This document shows, piece by piece, positions 1 to 11,365 of a DNA stretch of 64,000 nucleotides. Where the stretch lies: the NCBI GenBank assembly GCA_963921825.1, contig OY997588.1, forward strand, positions 6,028,001 to 6,092,000. Direction: 5' to 3'. Every line of letters starts with the position of its first letter. Position 1 is the stretch's first letter. This DNA is from Erodium maritimum. Taxonomy: Eukaryota > Streptophyta > Magnoliopsida > Geraniales > Geraniaceae. The notes under the pieces were generated by a model. It saw nothing but the letters and a program-made list of their open reading frames with translations. It ran no database searches and was not told the DNA's origin. Made by a program: the position numbers and the translations under genes.

Positions 1-707
1 AAAGAACCCCTAACTTTACATGGATCCCACTAGAGGAAGTTTGAGTCCAATGTTTAAGGTCTCGATGAAATCCATAAATCTTTTCGTATAAAAAGGGGAA
101 GGAAAAGAAAAGACACCTCCTATTCAGCCATCCGGACATATGTCCAAGGTTTCTTCCCAACACGGGCTACTCAATGGACCTGGATTCCTCCCGTTTGTGT
201 TCTCCGAATGGCACATGACCAATTCTAGACCTCCTATGCTCTACCGTCTAACCCTCAATTGAAACGTGACTTTCGATCGAATTCAACACAATCACCACCC
301 AAGAGACACCAGTTGGAGGCAACCATCTCAAGTACGAGATATCTAGTCTCGCCACAATCAACTTACCCGATTTTATTTTACCATGCTATTTCAGTTTTTT
401 TTTCTTTAGAAGTCTAAGTTTATTTTCTAAAAATACTAATATTTATATCTTTATTTTATCTCATCCCCCGTTCGTCTAATTTTTTTAAAATATTAATACT
501 TATATATCTTTATTTTTAAATAAAATAGATATTTTTATTTAGCAAATTTTTCTTGGGATGGGCTTAATTGAAGGCAAAATTGTTGAGTAACCAATCCGTA
601 AACCGTTCCAAAGGAAGTTATAAATACTAGATTTTGTCTAAGAGCCACAGTACAAACTCTTTATTTTTATTTTTATTTTTCTTTTAAGCATCGTCAATCT
701 TCCTATC
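1..707. other. Left-edge intergenic DNA and upstream region of MIOX
   Basis: Positions 1-360 have moderate GC content and no reading frame I recognise; they could be the tail of a decayed mobile element or of a gene outside the window. From about 360 the sequence becomes AT-rich. A TATAAATA motif lies at about 619-626, some 85 bases before the MIOX start codon, and is followed by a T-rich leader. It is a reasonable core promoter for MIOX, but no transcript start can be fixed from sequence alone. Confidence 0.45.
619..626 (+). promoter_or_regulatory. Likely TATA box of MIOX
   Basis: TATAAATA in an AT-rich setting about 82 bases upstream of the MIOX ATG. The spacing allows a leader of roughly 50 bases. 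This is inferred from position and consensus only. Confidence 0.5.
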
Positions 708-2999
708 ATGGCAGCGGGTTCAAAGGGTGATGCAACTTTCAGTGTCCCAGACAACAATGCTTTCGGAAATTCCTTCAGGTTTGCAAATTTTCATGATCAT
801 GATCGATTTAATTACCCTAATTTCCATGATCATGATCGATTTAATTACTCTAATTTTGAATGTGTGTACATTATTATTTTCAGGGATTATGATAAGGACA
901 CCGAAAGGAGCAAGGGTGTGGAGGCGTTCTACAAAACCCAACACATCAAACAAACCTACGAATTCGTAACATCTCTCTCTCTAATCAATCATTGATTACA
1001 ATTACATGTCGTTCATTAAGATTAATTCTTGGAGTCACTGTCACATGTTTAAGAAACAGAGCATATTTTGAGACTTGATTCATGTGTTGTTAAGATCAAT
1101 TGTTGGTTTATTTCGAATCTGAAATTCTGTTTCATAAAAAAAACCGTCTACAAAACTGCCAAAATCTCATTTTTAATTTTTTTTTAAGTATGATAAATAT
1201 GATGATCTAAAACAACGGTTATTTTCGAGATCCGACTTCAATAATTGATCTCAATCCAAACTGAAATAAATGAGTTTACATAATGAGACATTGGAAGAAT
1301 CTGTCGAGTTTTTCAATATCAATAGGTGGATTCTTTCGATAATATATCTTCCTAAAGAAAAAAAGACTTCTGGGACTCGTCCTTATTGGTCAATTTTCTA
1401 TCCCAAAAAAAGTCCGACCAGGTTTTCAGTAATAGTTTTTATTTTCAACCCTGACGAGGGAATGTATGTATTTGATCAGGCAAACAAGATGAAGGAAGAT
1501 TACAGTAAGATAAACAGAAAAGAAATGACCATATGGGACTGCTGTGAACTTCTCAACAGTTTGGTTGATGAGAGTGATCCTGACCTCGACGAGCCCCAAA
1601 TCCAGCACCTTCTTCAATCCGCTGAAGCTGCCCGCAAGGACTATCCCAACGAAGATTGGCTCCACCTCACTGCACTTATCCATGGTAAATACTAACCCGA
1701 CTTTGATACCATAGTTACAGATCAATTAAAAGTCCAAGTTGATAGTTATAGTTTTATGTTCTAACATTTCATTTGACACAGACTTGGGGAAAGTTTTATC
1801 GCTCGATGACTGGGGAAAGCTGCCACAATGGTGCGTTGTGGGTAAGATACAGATTGACCTAAACCAATTTCGATTTATGTTCAGGAAAAAGATGTTCTTA
1901 TTACTTGGCTGATAATGTATATACCTGGTACTGTTGACAGGAGACACATTTCCTGTTGGATGTGCCTTTGACAAGAACATCGTGTACCCTCAGGTAAATA
2001 GTAAATTACAAATCAGATTAACCCCCTTAAAGACATCTATTGACGAACAATTGTTGTGCAGTATTTCGCAGAAAACCCGGACATTAAGCATCCTGTTTAC
2101 AGCACCAAGCTGGGAGTGTACAAAGAGAACTGCGGCCTGGATCAGGTCACCATGACATGGGGTCACGACGAGTACATGTACATGGTATGTCTTTTATCAA
2201 CAACGTATGTCACGATTTTGATTCACATGAACACCAAACTTTTGAGATTAATGTATCGTGGACTCAGACTATGTGTCACATACCCAATAACAGATAGGTA
2301 AAGTGTCAATATTCACATGTTTTGAGGTAATAAACACGTTGAAAATTGTGATCAAACTAATCTTTTGGGTAAAGCTGTGTTTTGAGGTAATAAACACGTT
2401 GAAAATTGTTATCAGACTAGTCTTTTGGGTAAAGCGGGGGTGAACGGTTGAGTTAGTAAGAATGTGATGGTTGGTGTGTATTTATTAAGGTGGCGAAGGA
2501 GAACAAGACTACTCTGCCCCCTCAAGCTCTCTTCATTATCAGATTCCATTCCTTCTATGGTAGGATCATTCAAGTAGTAACTGTGTTTATTTCAATATAA
2601 AGACGAGAAACACTAGTAACTTTGGTATATATAATTTGCAGCCATGCACAAATCAGGAGGCTACGGCTATCTGATGAATGACAAGGACAGAGAGATGCTT
2701 AAGTGGCTCCATGTCTTCAAGTAAGTTCCAATTCAAAACCAAAGTTCGAATCAACGTAGGGATTTATGGTGAATCGGGTTTTAACAGATTTTGTTGTTTT
2801 TTGGCAGCAAGTACGATCTATACAGCAAAAGCAAGGTTCTGGTCGATGTGGAGAAAGTCAAGCCTTACTATCTTTCCCTGATAAAAAAGGCATGTTCATG
2901 TTTATAATCTTCGTAATGTTTATCTTCTTCGGTTAGGTATGTGATTTCTAACTCTTCGTGTTTGTGCAGTATTTCCCGACCGAGAAGCTGAAGTGGTAA
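708..2999 (+). CDS. MIOX: Inositol oxygenase (myo-inositol oxygenase, MIOX)
   Basis: MIOX is a cytosolic di-iron enzyme that oxidises myo-inositol to D-glucuronate, feeding UDP-glucuronate and cell-wall precursor synthesis. Ten exons can be read: 708-778, 884-965, 1480-1684, 1782-1841, 1941-1993, 2062-2184, 2490-2559, 2642-2720, 2808-2889 and 2970-2999. They total 855 nt and give 284 residues, slightly shorter at the N-terminus than typical plant MIOX (about 310). Family hallmarks seen are DEPQIQHLL, the metal-binding HD of LTALIHDLGKVL, GDTFPVGCAF, WGHDEYMY, the histidine of IIRFHSFY, NKYDLYSKSK, and a C-terminus ending YFPTEKLKW. The ATG at 708 starts the first exon (PDNNAFGNSFR), which joins in frame to DYDKDTERSKG. 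The last intron (2890-2969) starts with GC rather than GT. All exon phases agree, so the gene looks functional. Confidence 0.95.
788..853. repeat. Two-copy 33-bp tandem repeat in MIOX intron 1
   Basis: A 33-bp unit built around CATGATCATGATCG followed by ATTTAATTAC occurs twice head to tail, with only one or two differences. It makes up most of the 105-bp first intron of MIOX. Confidence 0.8.
2316..2435. repeat. Two-copy 60-bp tandem duplication in MIOX intron 6
   Basis: The segment containing TTTTGAGGTAATAAACACG and ending TCTTTTGGGTAAAGC appears twice with a 60-bp period (TTTGAGG at 2321 and 2381), with about three mismatches. It is intronic and does not touch the splice sites. It looks like a recent local duplication. 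Confidence 0.85.
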
Positions 3000-3927
3000 A
3001 TAAGCCTAATGTGGGGGTCAGGATTGTGGCTAGAGATTAATCTATGGGGCTCAAGTACAGATTGTCTTCTCTTTCAATTCAACCGATGCACACTGTTATT
3101 ATGTAATGCCCTGTAATTTCAACAATATATAAGCTAAATGTTCCATAATGGATCGTTGCTCTCCTGAACACATATGTATATATACAAGGTAAACTCTGGG
3201 AATGATCCTCAGACTATTAACGTTACATCCTTGACCTTTTCGCTATTCATGTATATTATCATCAGGATGTCAAATTATAACATGAAAACGTGTTAAATGT
3301 TTGTATGTGGGGGTCTTGATCATCTCATATTTTACAATTAATGGATTAAAGAAATTTAAACATAAACCTATTTTCGATAAATCTATTCATCTTTTATTTT
3401 TGGATCAGAGTGGTGTATGTATGTGTATATATATATATATATCACACGGGTCTTATAACTCTTTTAAACCGACAATACCCGGTTTTTATATAACTATTTT
3501 AACTAAAAATTCGTAGGCAATATCCAGGCTAGACGAATTTTGAAAACTTAGAGCATATTCCAAAAAATATCATAGTTAAGTGTAACTATGTGGAATTGTA
3601 ATAAAATGATCTTCTTTTTGGTGGCTTGATGGCAAAAGAACACTTTGTTTTAACCTACCTTGTTTCCCTCAAAACTTTCATTTTCTTATGTCCTCTTCTA
3701 CTCATAGATTTACAAAGACAAGGGTAATCATAGGAAAAGATGCTCAGATTTGGACTCAACAAGATACAAGAATGGAGAAAATGACATTAAAAGTTCAAAT
3801 CGATCCTCCTCGAGCATGAGAACAAACCAAGAGTACTTCAGAATATCCATATTCGGACATGGGCTTAAAAAAATTATAACACCATTACAGAAATGTTCAT
3901 CGGATCCATACCCTTTACGAGATAGCC
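3000..3927. other. MIOX 3' UTR and spacer before the USP-like kinase
   Basis: The first 150 bases are probably the MIOX 3' UTR, with AATATATAA-type signals near 3123-3135. A short TA microsatellite lies near 3427-3442. The rest is AT-rich spacer, and the last 100-200 bases before 3928 would be the promoter and leader of the next gene. No additional gene is visible. Confidence 0.5.
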
Positions 3928-6900
3928 ATGGAAGCTCAGAGTGTGGTGGTGATCCAGGACGCATCCAGAGCGGTGAGCTCGAACGCTATGAGGTGGGCAC
4001 TGCACGGCTTATCACTTAAGCCCGGAGATAAGCTCACTCTTCTTGCAGTTCTTCACCAGGTTAATAACCCTCGTACGTTTATCTTTCACTGGAACCTGGA
4101 AACATATGTAACCTGTTTGTGTTTTGTGTTAAGGTATTATACTATAACGAATCCATCAATCATAAACTTGACTTCTCAGGCGGGTCAAGATCGATCAAAC
4201 CATGTTCGAACTCTAAAAACGAGCTTGTAATTGGATTGATCCTCATATATTTTGTTTCCTCAAGAAAAATAAACTGCCAAAGAAATATTAGATGCTATGA
4301 CATTGTGAATTACAAAAGTACTATACATACGACACAAATTTATAAGCCTAAATTTGCAAGATGTGTATAGTTAGCTACATAGATGAGTTCAGGTAAAATC
4401 TACTCTTGAAAGGAGAACCTAGGTTCATTGAGATAAACAATATTTTTCATTCCATAAGAAAAATGTTTTATTTAAAAAAATTATTAAGTTGTGAAACGAT
4501 TTTCATTAAGCTACACTATACTTTTCATCACTTCAATGTTCAGTTTTCGTCAACATATCTTTCACGTTTCCTAAGTTCAGTTTTCGTCCCACTTAATTCA
4601 CTTTCTTAGTTATAAATTCCACTTCTGCCCTTCTCTTTTTGTTTCAGTGGGATACAAAAGCAAAGGAGACTCCCATTCCATGTTGGAGCCAAAGCAGAGA
4701 AAGGAAGCATATCACAACAATATAGAAGTCATGCAGATGTCTAAGCTGTATGACATACTAAAGGTCCGAATATATATTGTTAAGTGTCATATGTGAACTT
4801 TAGTCTACGTCGAGTAAATATAAGATTAAAAAAGCGTTGATAAACTCGTACCTGTATATGCTTGTTCTAGCTGATGAAGTTTGTGCACAAAAAATCACAG
4901 ATAGGTTTCAAGGTAGAGGTGGCCACAGGACCTTCTCCTAAAGTGGCTGCTTTAAGAGCTGCTGAAATTTTGAAGCCAACATGGGTCATACTTGACAGGT
5001 CAGGATCAGGCCAATAATAACATCATCATTTTAATTTTTAACGCAATATCATAGTTCCAACCCGATAAACGCAATCCTATCAGCTTGACTTTTTAGGTGG
5101 ATCAGGCTTTAACAATATCGATAAACTATGACAAAAACACTTGGTGGTGTGGTGCAGACAGATGAAGAAGGACAGGAAATACTTCATGGAAAAGCTTTCG
5201 TGCGGGATATCAAGGATGAAGCTTAACGACAACATTGAGTTACTGAGAGGACCAAAAAGGGTACAAGTTGCAATAGAAAAAAACTATACCTATGATGAAA
5301 TGGGGCCAGAAGAAGATGAAGATGATCTGTTCAGCATCGAACTCTTTCCCACAAGTAATTTGACTAATTTTAATGTGATTAATATACAACATGCTTTCGA
5401 ATAACTTTCATGACAAGAACAACACCTAACAAACAAGATGTTAGTGTCACAGGTTTAAAAGATACCTATTCTATGAGGCACTATATACTAAAAATCATTC
5501 CTTTAATACAAACTAGGGACTATCATAAGCCATTAGATCAAGTTGATCCAACAATCCATGTTTTTAGGGGTTTCTTTAATAATAAAATAATTCAAAGTTT
5601 TGCATATTTACTGTTCATGTCATTAATGATTGGGTAAACTATAAATGCATACACTTAAATATGCACGTTTAACCGATGAATACCCTGAAGTTACGAGTTG
5701 TAACTCAAAACCCCTTTTGTCAGCTAAAATGACGAAAATACCCTCAGTAATTTAAAAAAAAATATAAATGAAGTGATTTTTCAAATAAAAATGAAGTCAT
5801 TTAATAAGTAAAAAAATATATATAACAAAAGCAATTTTTAAATAATTTTTTTAACATAATTATTGAAGTGTAGTTGAGGGTATTTTCGTCATTTTAGCTG
5901 ACGGAGGGTTTTGAGTTACAACTCGTAACTTTAGGGTATGCATCAGTTAACTTTAAACTTTAAGATATTCATCGGTTAAATGTGCATACTTAAGGGTATG
6001 CATTTGTAGTTTACCTTTAATGATTTTTTTAAGGAAACCTGGAACATCTATTGTACTTCATCTAATAGCTGTAAATGGTCCCCAGTTTGTATTGATACAC
6101 ATGGTTTCTGGTGGATAGTAAATCACTTGATCAATAATTTTGGTCTCTATACGATCTAACTTTTAATATGATATCAAAACTTGGATCTGGATCTGGAACT
6201 GGACCCCACAGGCCAATAACGATTAATTATTCCAGTGCGGAGTTTCTCATATAAAATATGTCAATCTCATCACCCTTGATAAACATCTTGAGACCTAAGG
6301 TGTAGGTGGATGGGGATTTAACACAAAACATGAATACTATATGATTATAGGGAAAGCAGAAGCTGATCAAGAGAGTCAAGATCAAGTATTAACACATTGT
6401 AGCAGCACTACAGAGAACTTGAGATGTAGCATCTGCAACAATAGATTACCTCAAGTTGGATGGAAGAGAGACTTCAAATATGAAGAACTGGAAGCTGCTA
6501 CAGATGGATTCTCATCAAAGAACTCTCTATCTGACTATGGATTTGGACCCGTTTATCGAGCCCATCTAAAAAGCAAACTGAACGTAGTAGTTCAACTGCA
6601 CAAGAATGCAGGCCTGCAAGGAGAAGCAAAATTCAAGTCACAAGTCCATAAACTCAGCAACATTATACACAAGAATGTCATCACCCTGTTGGGATCATGC
6701 ACACAAGGCTACCATCGGCTGCTTGTTTATGAATACGCATGCAATGGTTCACTTAACAAACACCTATCCAGTAAGAAATGAATTCAACCCACTTTTTTTT
6801 CGCACGAGAATGTTTCGGGGTAATGCTGAATGAATCCTATGTCATGATGTGCAGGATACAGTCCCACACCCCTGACATGGACGGAGAGGATAAAGATAGC

Positions 6901-9850
6901 ATTGGGTGCTGCTAGAGGTCTGAGTTATCTACATGAAAACAACACGGTTCATGGAGATATCAGGCCGAGCAACATTCTCCTTACACATAATTTTGAACCA
7001 ATGGTAATAACTTGAATGTTACATACTCTAAGCTATATATTCAGTATATAAAAAGTTTCATATTTGATTTGATCATGTATGTACTTTTTAGGTTGGGGGT
7101 TTTGGGCTTGCAAGGATGAGCTATGAGTCGGATCAGTCCTCAGGATTTCAAGCTGCTGGAACTTATGGATACATAGCACCAGATTATGAAGAGAAAGGCA
7201 AAGTGTCAAGTAAAACAGATGTTTACTCCTTTGGGGTGATTCTGCTAGAGCTGATCACAGGCCGGAATGCGGCCGATACACTAGGGGAACAAAGTCTAGC
7301 TGGATGGGTATGAATAAAAGCATAACTCATTTCACTCTTAGAAGCTAAGTTCTCAAAGTAGGGTTGCTATTTATCGATGCACACATCTGATGAGGTGGAC
7401 TGAACTATGACCTCAGATTATACTAACCTAGAGTTTCACCATAAGTCAACTATTTATCATTTATGTTCTGATTATACACATGATCCTCTGATTTGATGTA
7501 ACATGATTGATTACATGTAGGTGATTATAGTTTGTTACCACTAACATGGTCCTGTTAGTCACATATGAATGTTGTGTCTATTTTGCTATAATGAGTTATT
7601 TTAGTTTTTACCTCCTTGTGGCAAAAAGGATTAAAGCTTCATATATCTATTTTGCTCTAACCAGTTTGTTCATGCATGTTATTTACCTCCAGGCTAGACC
7701 ACTCCTGAAAAATAAGATGTACATGGAATCGATTGACCCAAGTATTGCAGACTCGCATGATGCTGACCAACTCTATTGGATGGTTCAAGTAGCTAGAAAA
7801 TGTACCAGCAAGAATCCTGACAAAAGATTATCAATGGATAAGGTTAGTGCTAATCTTCTAGAACTTGTGTTTGTGATGGTATAGATAGAAGTTGCATACA
7901 ATATAACATATAGGGATAACTGCAATAAATACCCTGAGTTATTCATTTCTAGCAACTTGTACTCATCTTTTTAGTAATTACAAAAAAAGTACCCTAAACG
8001 TGTCTTTTTGTTGTAATTTGTATTAGGGAAAATTTCAATTTAATACCCTGGCAAACATTTATTTGCAATATAATACCCTAGCTTGTTTTTTTTTGCAATT
8101 TAATACCCTGACAAACATTTATTTTCACTTTCATACCCAACCGTTAACTTTCCATCCAAAATGGATGGAAAGTAGTCATGTGCTTTGCACATGACCTTGT
8201 TTTTTCAAAAAATACCCAAAACACCCTTCAATCTTTGATTCTTTTAAATATATAAAAACCGATTTTTAAAAAAATATTTTTTGAAATAAAATATAATTTT
8301 TTTGAAATATATAAAAATCTGTTTTTTTTAATATATAAAAAACTGATTTTATTTTTATTTTTTAAAATAATTCTGTTTTTTTGAATTACATAAAAATATG
8401 ATTTTTGAAATATATAAAATTTATATTTTTAAAATATATAAAAAGTGATTTTTAAAAAATATTTTTTGAAATAAAATCTAATTTTTTAAAATATATAAAA
8501 ATCTGATTCTTATAATATAAAAAAAACTGATTTTAATTATTATTTTTGAAATAAATATTCTTTTTTAATTATATAAAAATATTATTATGAAATATATAAA
8601 AATTTGTTTTTTAAATATATAAAAACTGTTTTTTAAAATAAATATTTTTTTGAAATAAAAACTATTTTTAAAAACATATAAAAATCTTTTTTTAATATAT
8701 AAAAACTGATTTTTTTAAATATTTTTTGAAATAAATCTGATTTTTTTAATTATATAAAAATATGATTTTTGAAATATATAAAAACTGATTTTTTAAATAT
8801 TTTATTGAAATAAAAACTATTTTTAAAAACATACAAAAATCTATTTTTAATATATAAAAACTGATTTTTTTAAATATTTTTTGAAATAAATCTGAGTTTT
8901 TTAATTATATAAAAATATGAATTTTGAAATATATAAAAACTGATTTTTTAAATATTTTTTGAAATAAAATATAGTTTTTTGAAATATATAAAAAATCTGA
9001 TTTTTTGTGGTAGGTTTTGAAAATATGATTGGTCTCAAGGGGTATTTTGGACTTTTCATCCATTTTGGATGGAAAGTTAACGGTTGGGTATGAAAGTGAA
9101 AATAAATGTTTGTCAGGGTATTAAATTGCAAAAAAAATAAGCTAGGGTATTATATTGCAAATAAATGTTTGCCAGGGTATTAAATTGAAATTTTCCCTTT
9201 GTATTAAAATGATGATTTTACCCTTACAATTTAGATTTTTTAAATAGTTGGTAAAAAAAATATCCAAATCTTCATATCCCTTACATTTCAAATTTGGATT
9301 TTTTTTTTGTTCTTTGATTAGTATTTTTTTAAAATTTTGAATTCCTAAGGATAAAATCGTCATATTAAAATAGATTTATACAAAGTGTAACAAAAAATAA
9401 GTTCATATTACTTTATAGCAATTATCAAAAAAAAAGAGCTACAAGTTGCAAAAAGTTAATACCCCGTAGTATTTTTTTTCAATTATTCCTAAAATATATA
9501 TCACTTCCTCTGTTTCAAATTAAAATGTCTTTTAACATTTTCTTCAGGTGGTTTCAGCGCTAGAATGTGTGACAGAGCATAAACCATGTTTTTTCATTGA
9601 AGACCTTTCTCCAGCAAAAAATCATGAGAGGAAGGTAAAGCGAGAAAACTCAAGTAAGAAAGAAGTGAGGTTTAATGATATTACAAGTTTTATGAACAGA
9701 TCAGTTTCATTACCATCACCAGCAAATTCTTCAACAATTAGCACCAGCTCAAGTTTAGGGAAATCGTCGTCAAGCAGCTCAAATAGTTACAGGATGTTGA
9801 GAGCAAGATCACAGAGACCACAACTAAGTTACGGAGAAATGCTCAACTAA
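3928..9850 (+). CDS. USP-like receptor-like cytoplasmic kinase, probable pseudokinase
   Basis: This matches the plant family annotated as inactive protein kinase SELMODRAFT_444075-like. Nine exons can be read in consistent phase: 3928-4072, 4648-4763, 4871-4998, 5158-5354, 6351-6770, 6855-7003, 7092-7307, 7693-7842 and 9548-9850, giving 607 residues. The N-terminal part ([14 protein letters not shown] through [13 protein letters not shown]) resembles a universal-stress-protein-like region. A kinase domain follows from [13 protein letters not shown] to the Ser-rich tail ending YGEMLN. Catalytic residues look degenerate: the ATP-site Lys position is Gln (NVVVQLHKN), the HRD loop reads [11 protein letters not shown] and the DFG motif reads [28 protein letters not shown] is conserved. 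Signalling by scaffolding rather than phosphotransfer is therefore inferred. Introns 4 and 8 hold transposon insertions. Confidence 0.9.
5623..6025. mobile_element. Mutator-like MITE with 9-bp target duplication
   Basis: A 385-bp element (5632-6016) lies in intron 4 of the USP-like kinase gene, flanked by the perfect 9-bp direct repeat TTAATGATT at 5623-5631 and 6017-6025. Its ends are inverted repeats (GGGTAAACT... against ...AGTTTACCT). Longer subterminal inverted repeats include AGTTACGAGTTGTAACTC on the left and its complement on the right, plus ATGACGAAAATACCCTCA and its complement. It has no coding capacity. The 9-bp TSD places it with Mutator-like non-autonomous elements. Confidence 0.85.
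7912..9490. mobile_element. Older ~400-bp TIR element, interrupted by a second insertion
   Basis: The left end AGGGATAACTGCAATAAATACC and the right end AATAATTCCT (reverse complement AGGAATAATT) form inverted repeats that continue inward (GCAACTTGTA..., ...TACAAGTTGC). Without the 1172-bp inner element the original copy would be about 398 bp. That size and sequence match the copy in the PAG1 gene at 29494-29884. It lies in intron 8 of the USP-like kinase gene, just before the final exon. Confidence 0.75.
8017..9206. mobile_element. Mutator-like non-autonomous element with long TIRs, nested insertion
   Basis: The element spans 8026-9197 and is bounded by the perfect 9-bp target duplication TTTGTATTA at 8017-8025 and 9198-9206. 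The terminal inverted repeats are about 140 bp and nearly identical: the left begins GGGAAAATTTCAATTTAA and the right ends with its complement. They differ by only one or two positions in a T-run, so the insertion looks young. The interior (about 8220-9010) is degenerate tandem AT-rich repeats of the type ATATATAAAAACTGATTTT. No transposase is encoded. It is inserted inside the older element at 7912-9490. Confidence 0.9.
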
Positions 9851-10190
9851 TCCTCTGTATGGATAAGAGATCCTCCTACATTAATGTGTTTCACAAACTA
9901 GTCAAATTCTTGTATGGTTACTTTAAGCGGTGAAAGTATAACATATATCAACACCTAATATATAAACTTTTCAGATGAACTTAGTATACGTACTATATAC
10001 ATACATAAACATGATATATTGCATAATTAAAACTACTGTACTGGCTATATTGCCTTGACTCTGTATTGATACTAAATTACATAGAGAAACTCTATTTATA
10101 AAGAGATAAGAAAACCCTAGCATAAAAAACTCTCGAACTAGATGGTCTGCCTATATTGACTATTCATATAGTTGTCTTGATCCACAATTC
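9851..10190. other. 3' flank of the USP-like kinase gene and edge of a copia remnant
   Basis: The stretch after the kinase stop is AT-rich 3' UTR and spacer. From about 10064 to 10190, read on the minus strand, it has a copia-LTR-like look (CTCTTTATAAATAGAG and nearby T-rich sequence), but no matching repeat on the other side could be confirmed. Confidence 0.35.
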
Positions 10191-10835
10191 TTATCCTCCC
10201 TGACTCGTCCTATTATTAGGTTGACTGAATTTCTTGTCCAACAAGAAAGCTAATGATTCCCTTGATTTCTTTCGATGAATATCTTCTGCAAGAATCAAGT
10301 CTCTCACTCCTTCAAACGATATTTTAGCAGTTGTAGACAAACTACTAATGGTTGTAACTATTTTTGACCAACTATCAGGCAATGAAGATAGCAACAAGAA
10401 TGCACGTACCTCATCATCGAATTTAACATCCATCAACAATAATTTGGAGAGTATCAAATCAATTTCGTTTACATGATTGATAACACTACCACATTCTCTC
10501 ATCTTCGTATTAATCAATTGGCGAATCAAATTTACCTTGTTCAGTGCATGTGTTTTTGCATACATATTTGATAATTTAGTCATAAGCATGTAAGTGGTCT
10601 TCTCTTTCATGACATTACAAGCAACGTTCTTTGTCAATGTCAATCGTACTCTACCTAAAGCTTGTCGATCTAGCAATTGCCAATCGCTATGACTCATATG
10701 TTCTGGTTTGGTCCCTGACAAAGGCTCGTGCAACTTTTTTGTATACAAATAATCCTCAATCTGCATCCTCCAGAATTCAAAATCCTCCCCATCAAACTTA
10801 TCTATGGGAACTCCCCCTTCTGTCATCTCTTCCAC
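10191..10835 (-). mobile_element. Ty1/copia gag remnant
   Basis: A 214-residue reading frame matches the plant copia gag region of the UBN2/retrotran_gag type: KFDGEDFEFWRMQIEDYL near the start, LSNMYAKTHALNKVNLIRQL in the middle, and LPDSWSKIVTTI toward the end. Only a gag portion is present; no pol (protease, integrase, reverse transcriptase, RNase H) is visible on either side. The element is therefore an incomplete fossil or a non-autonomous derivative. On its 5' side (about 10838-11020) the minus strand begins TGTTAGCAGAG and carries a TATATA motif, which may be LTR or leader sequence. Age cannot be estimated without paired LTRs. Confidence 0.8.
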
Positions 10836-11365
10836 TGACCACTAACCAAGCCCTAATACAAGTTGTTCACAAACCATACAAAAGTAACCAATTACATGTT
10901 GTAATTATAGATATAGAGATAAGGTAATGTATATAACTAGGATTCCTAATTCCTTAAGAGTTAGAAAAACTTTCTCAATTCCTTTTAGGAAATCTCCTAT
11001 ATTCTCTCTGCTAACAGTTTAGGAAAGTGAAGACCTTCCTAAACTCTACACTAACAAAATTGCCAAGTCTGCAAATTAATTAAAAACCACCTTATTTCAA
11101 GTTTTGTTCTGAGTGTAACAAAGTCTCAAAGTTAATATAAATCAAGTTCAAGTTCTTTGTTCCTGTTTTTGGGTAACTTTCCAGATTTAATTTACCTAAA
11201 TACTTCACTCTCCAATTTCTTACTTAAAATTAGGAAAGCAGAAGAAATCCCTACTGATTTCGCTCCTCTTTTACTCTAAACCCCAATGTGCCTCTTTGAT
11301 CTCAGCTATACTTCTACTTAAATCCTCACTCTCCAACTCAATTAGCTAGCTAATCAGCTAAATCT
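10836..11365. other. Spacer and upstream region of the zinc-finger gene
   Basis: The first 180 bases may belong to the copia remnant. The remainder is AT-rich with CT-rich patches near 11230-11340 typical of a plant leader. No other gene is visible. Confidence 0.4.

Noticed and set aside
1270-1695. A 141-residue open frame starting in MIOX intron 2
   Set aside because: Only the part from 1480 on is MIOX. The upstream portion is intron sequence that happens to stay open; a clear acceptor at 1479/1480 restores the conserved exon.
8220-9010. Possible CRISPR-like or satellite array from repeated ATATATAAAAA words
   Set aside because: The repeats are degenerate and irregular, AT-rich, without spacers, and lie inside a long inverted-repeat transposon in a plant intron.
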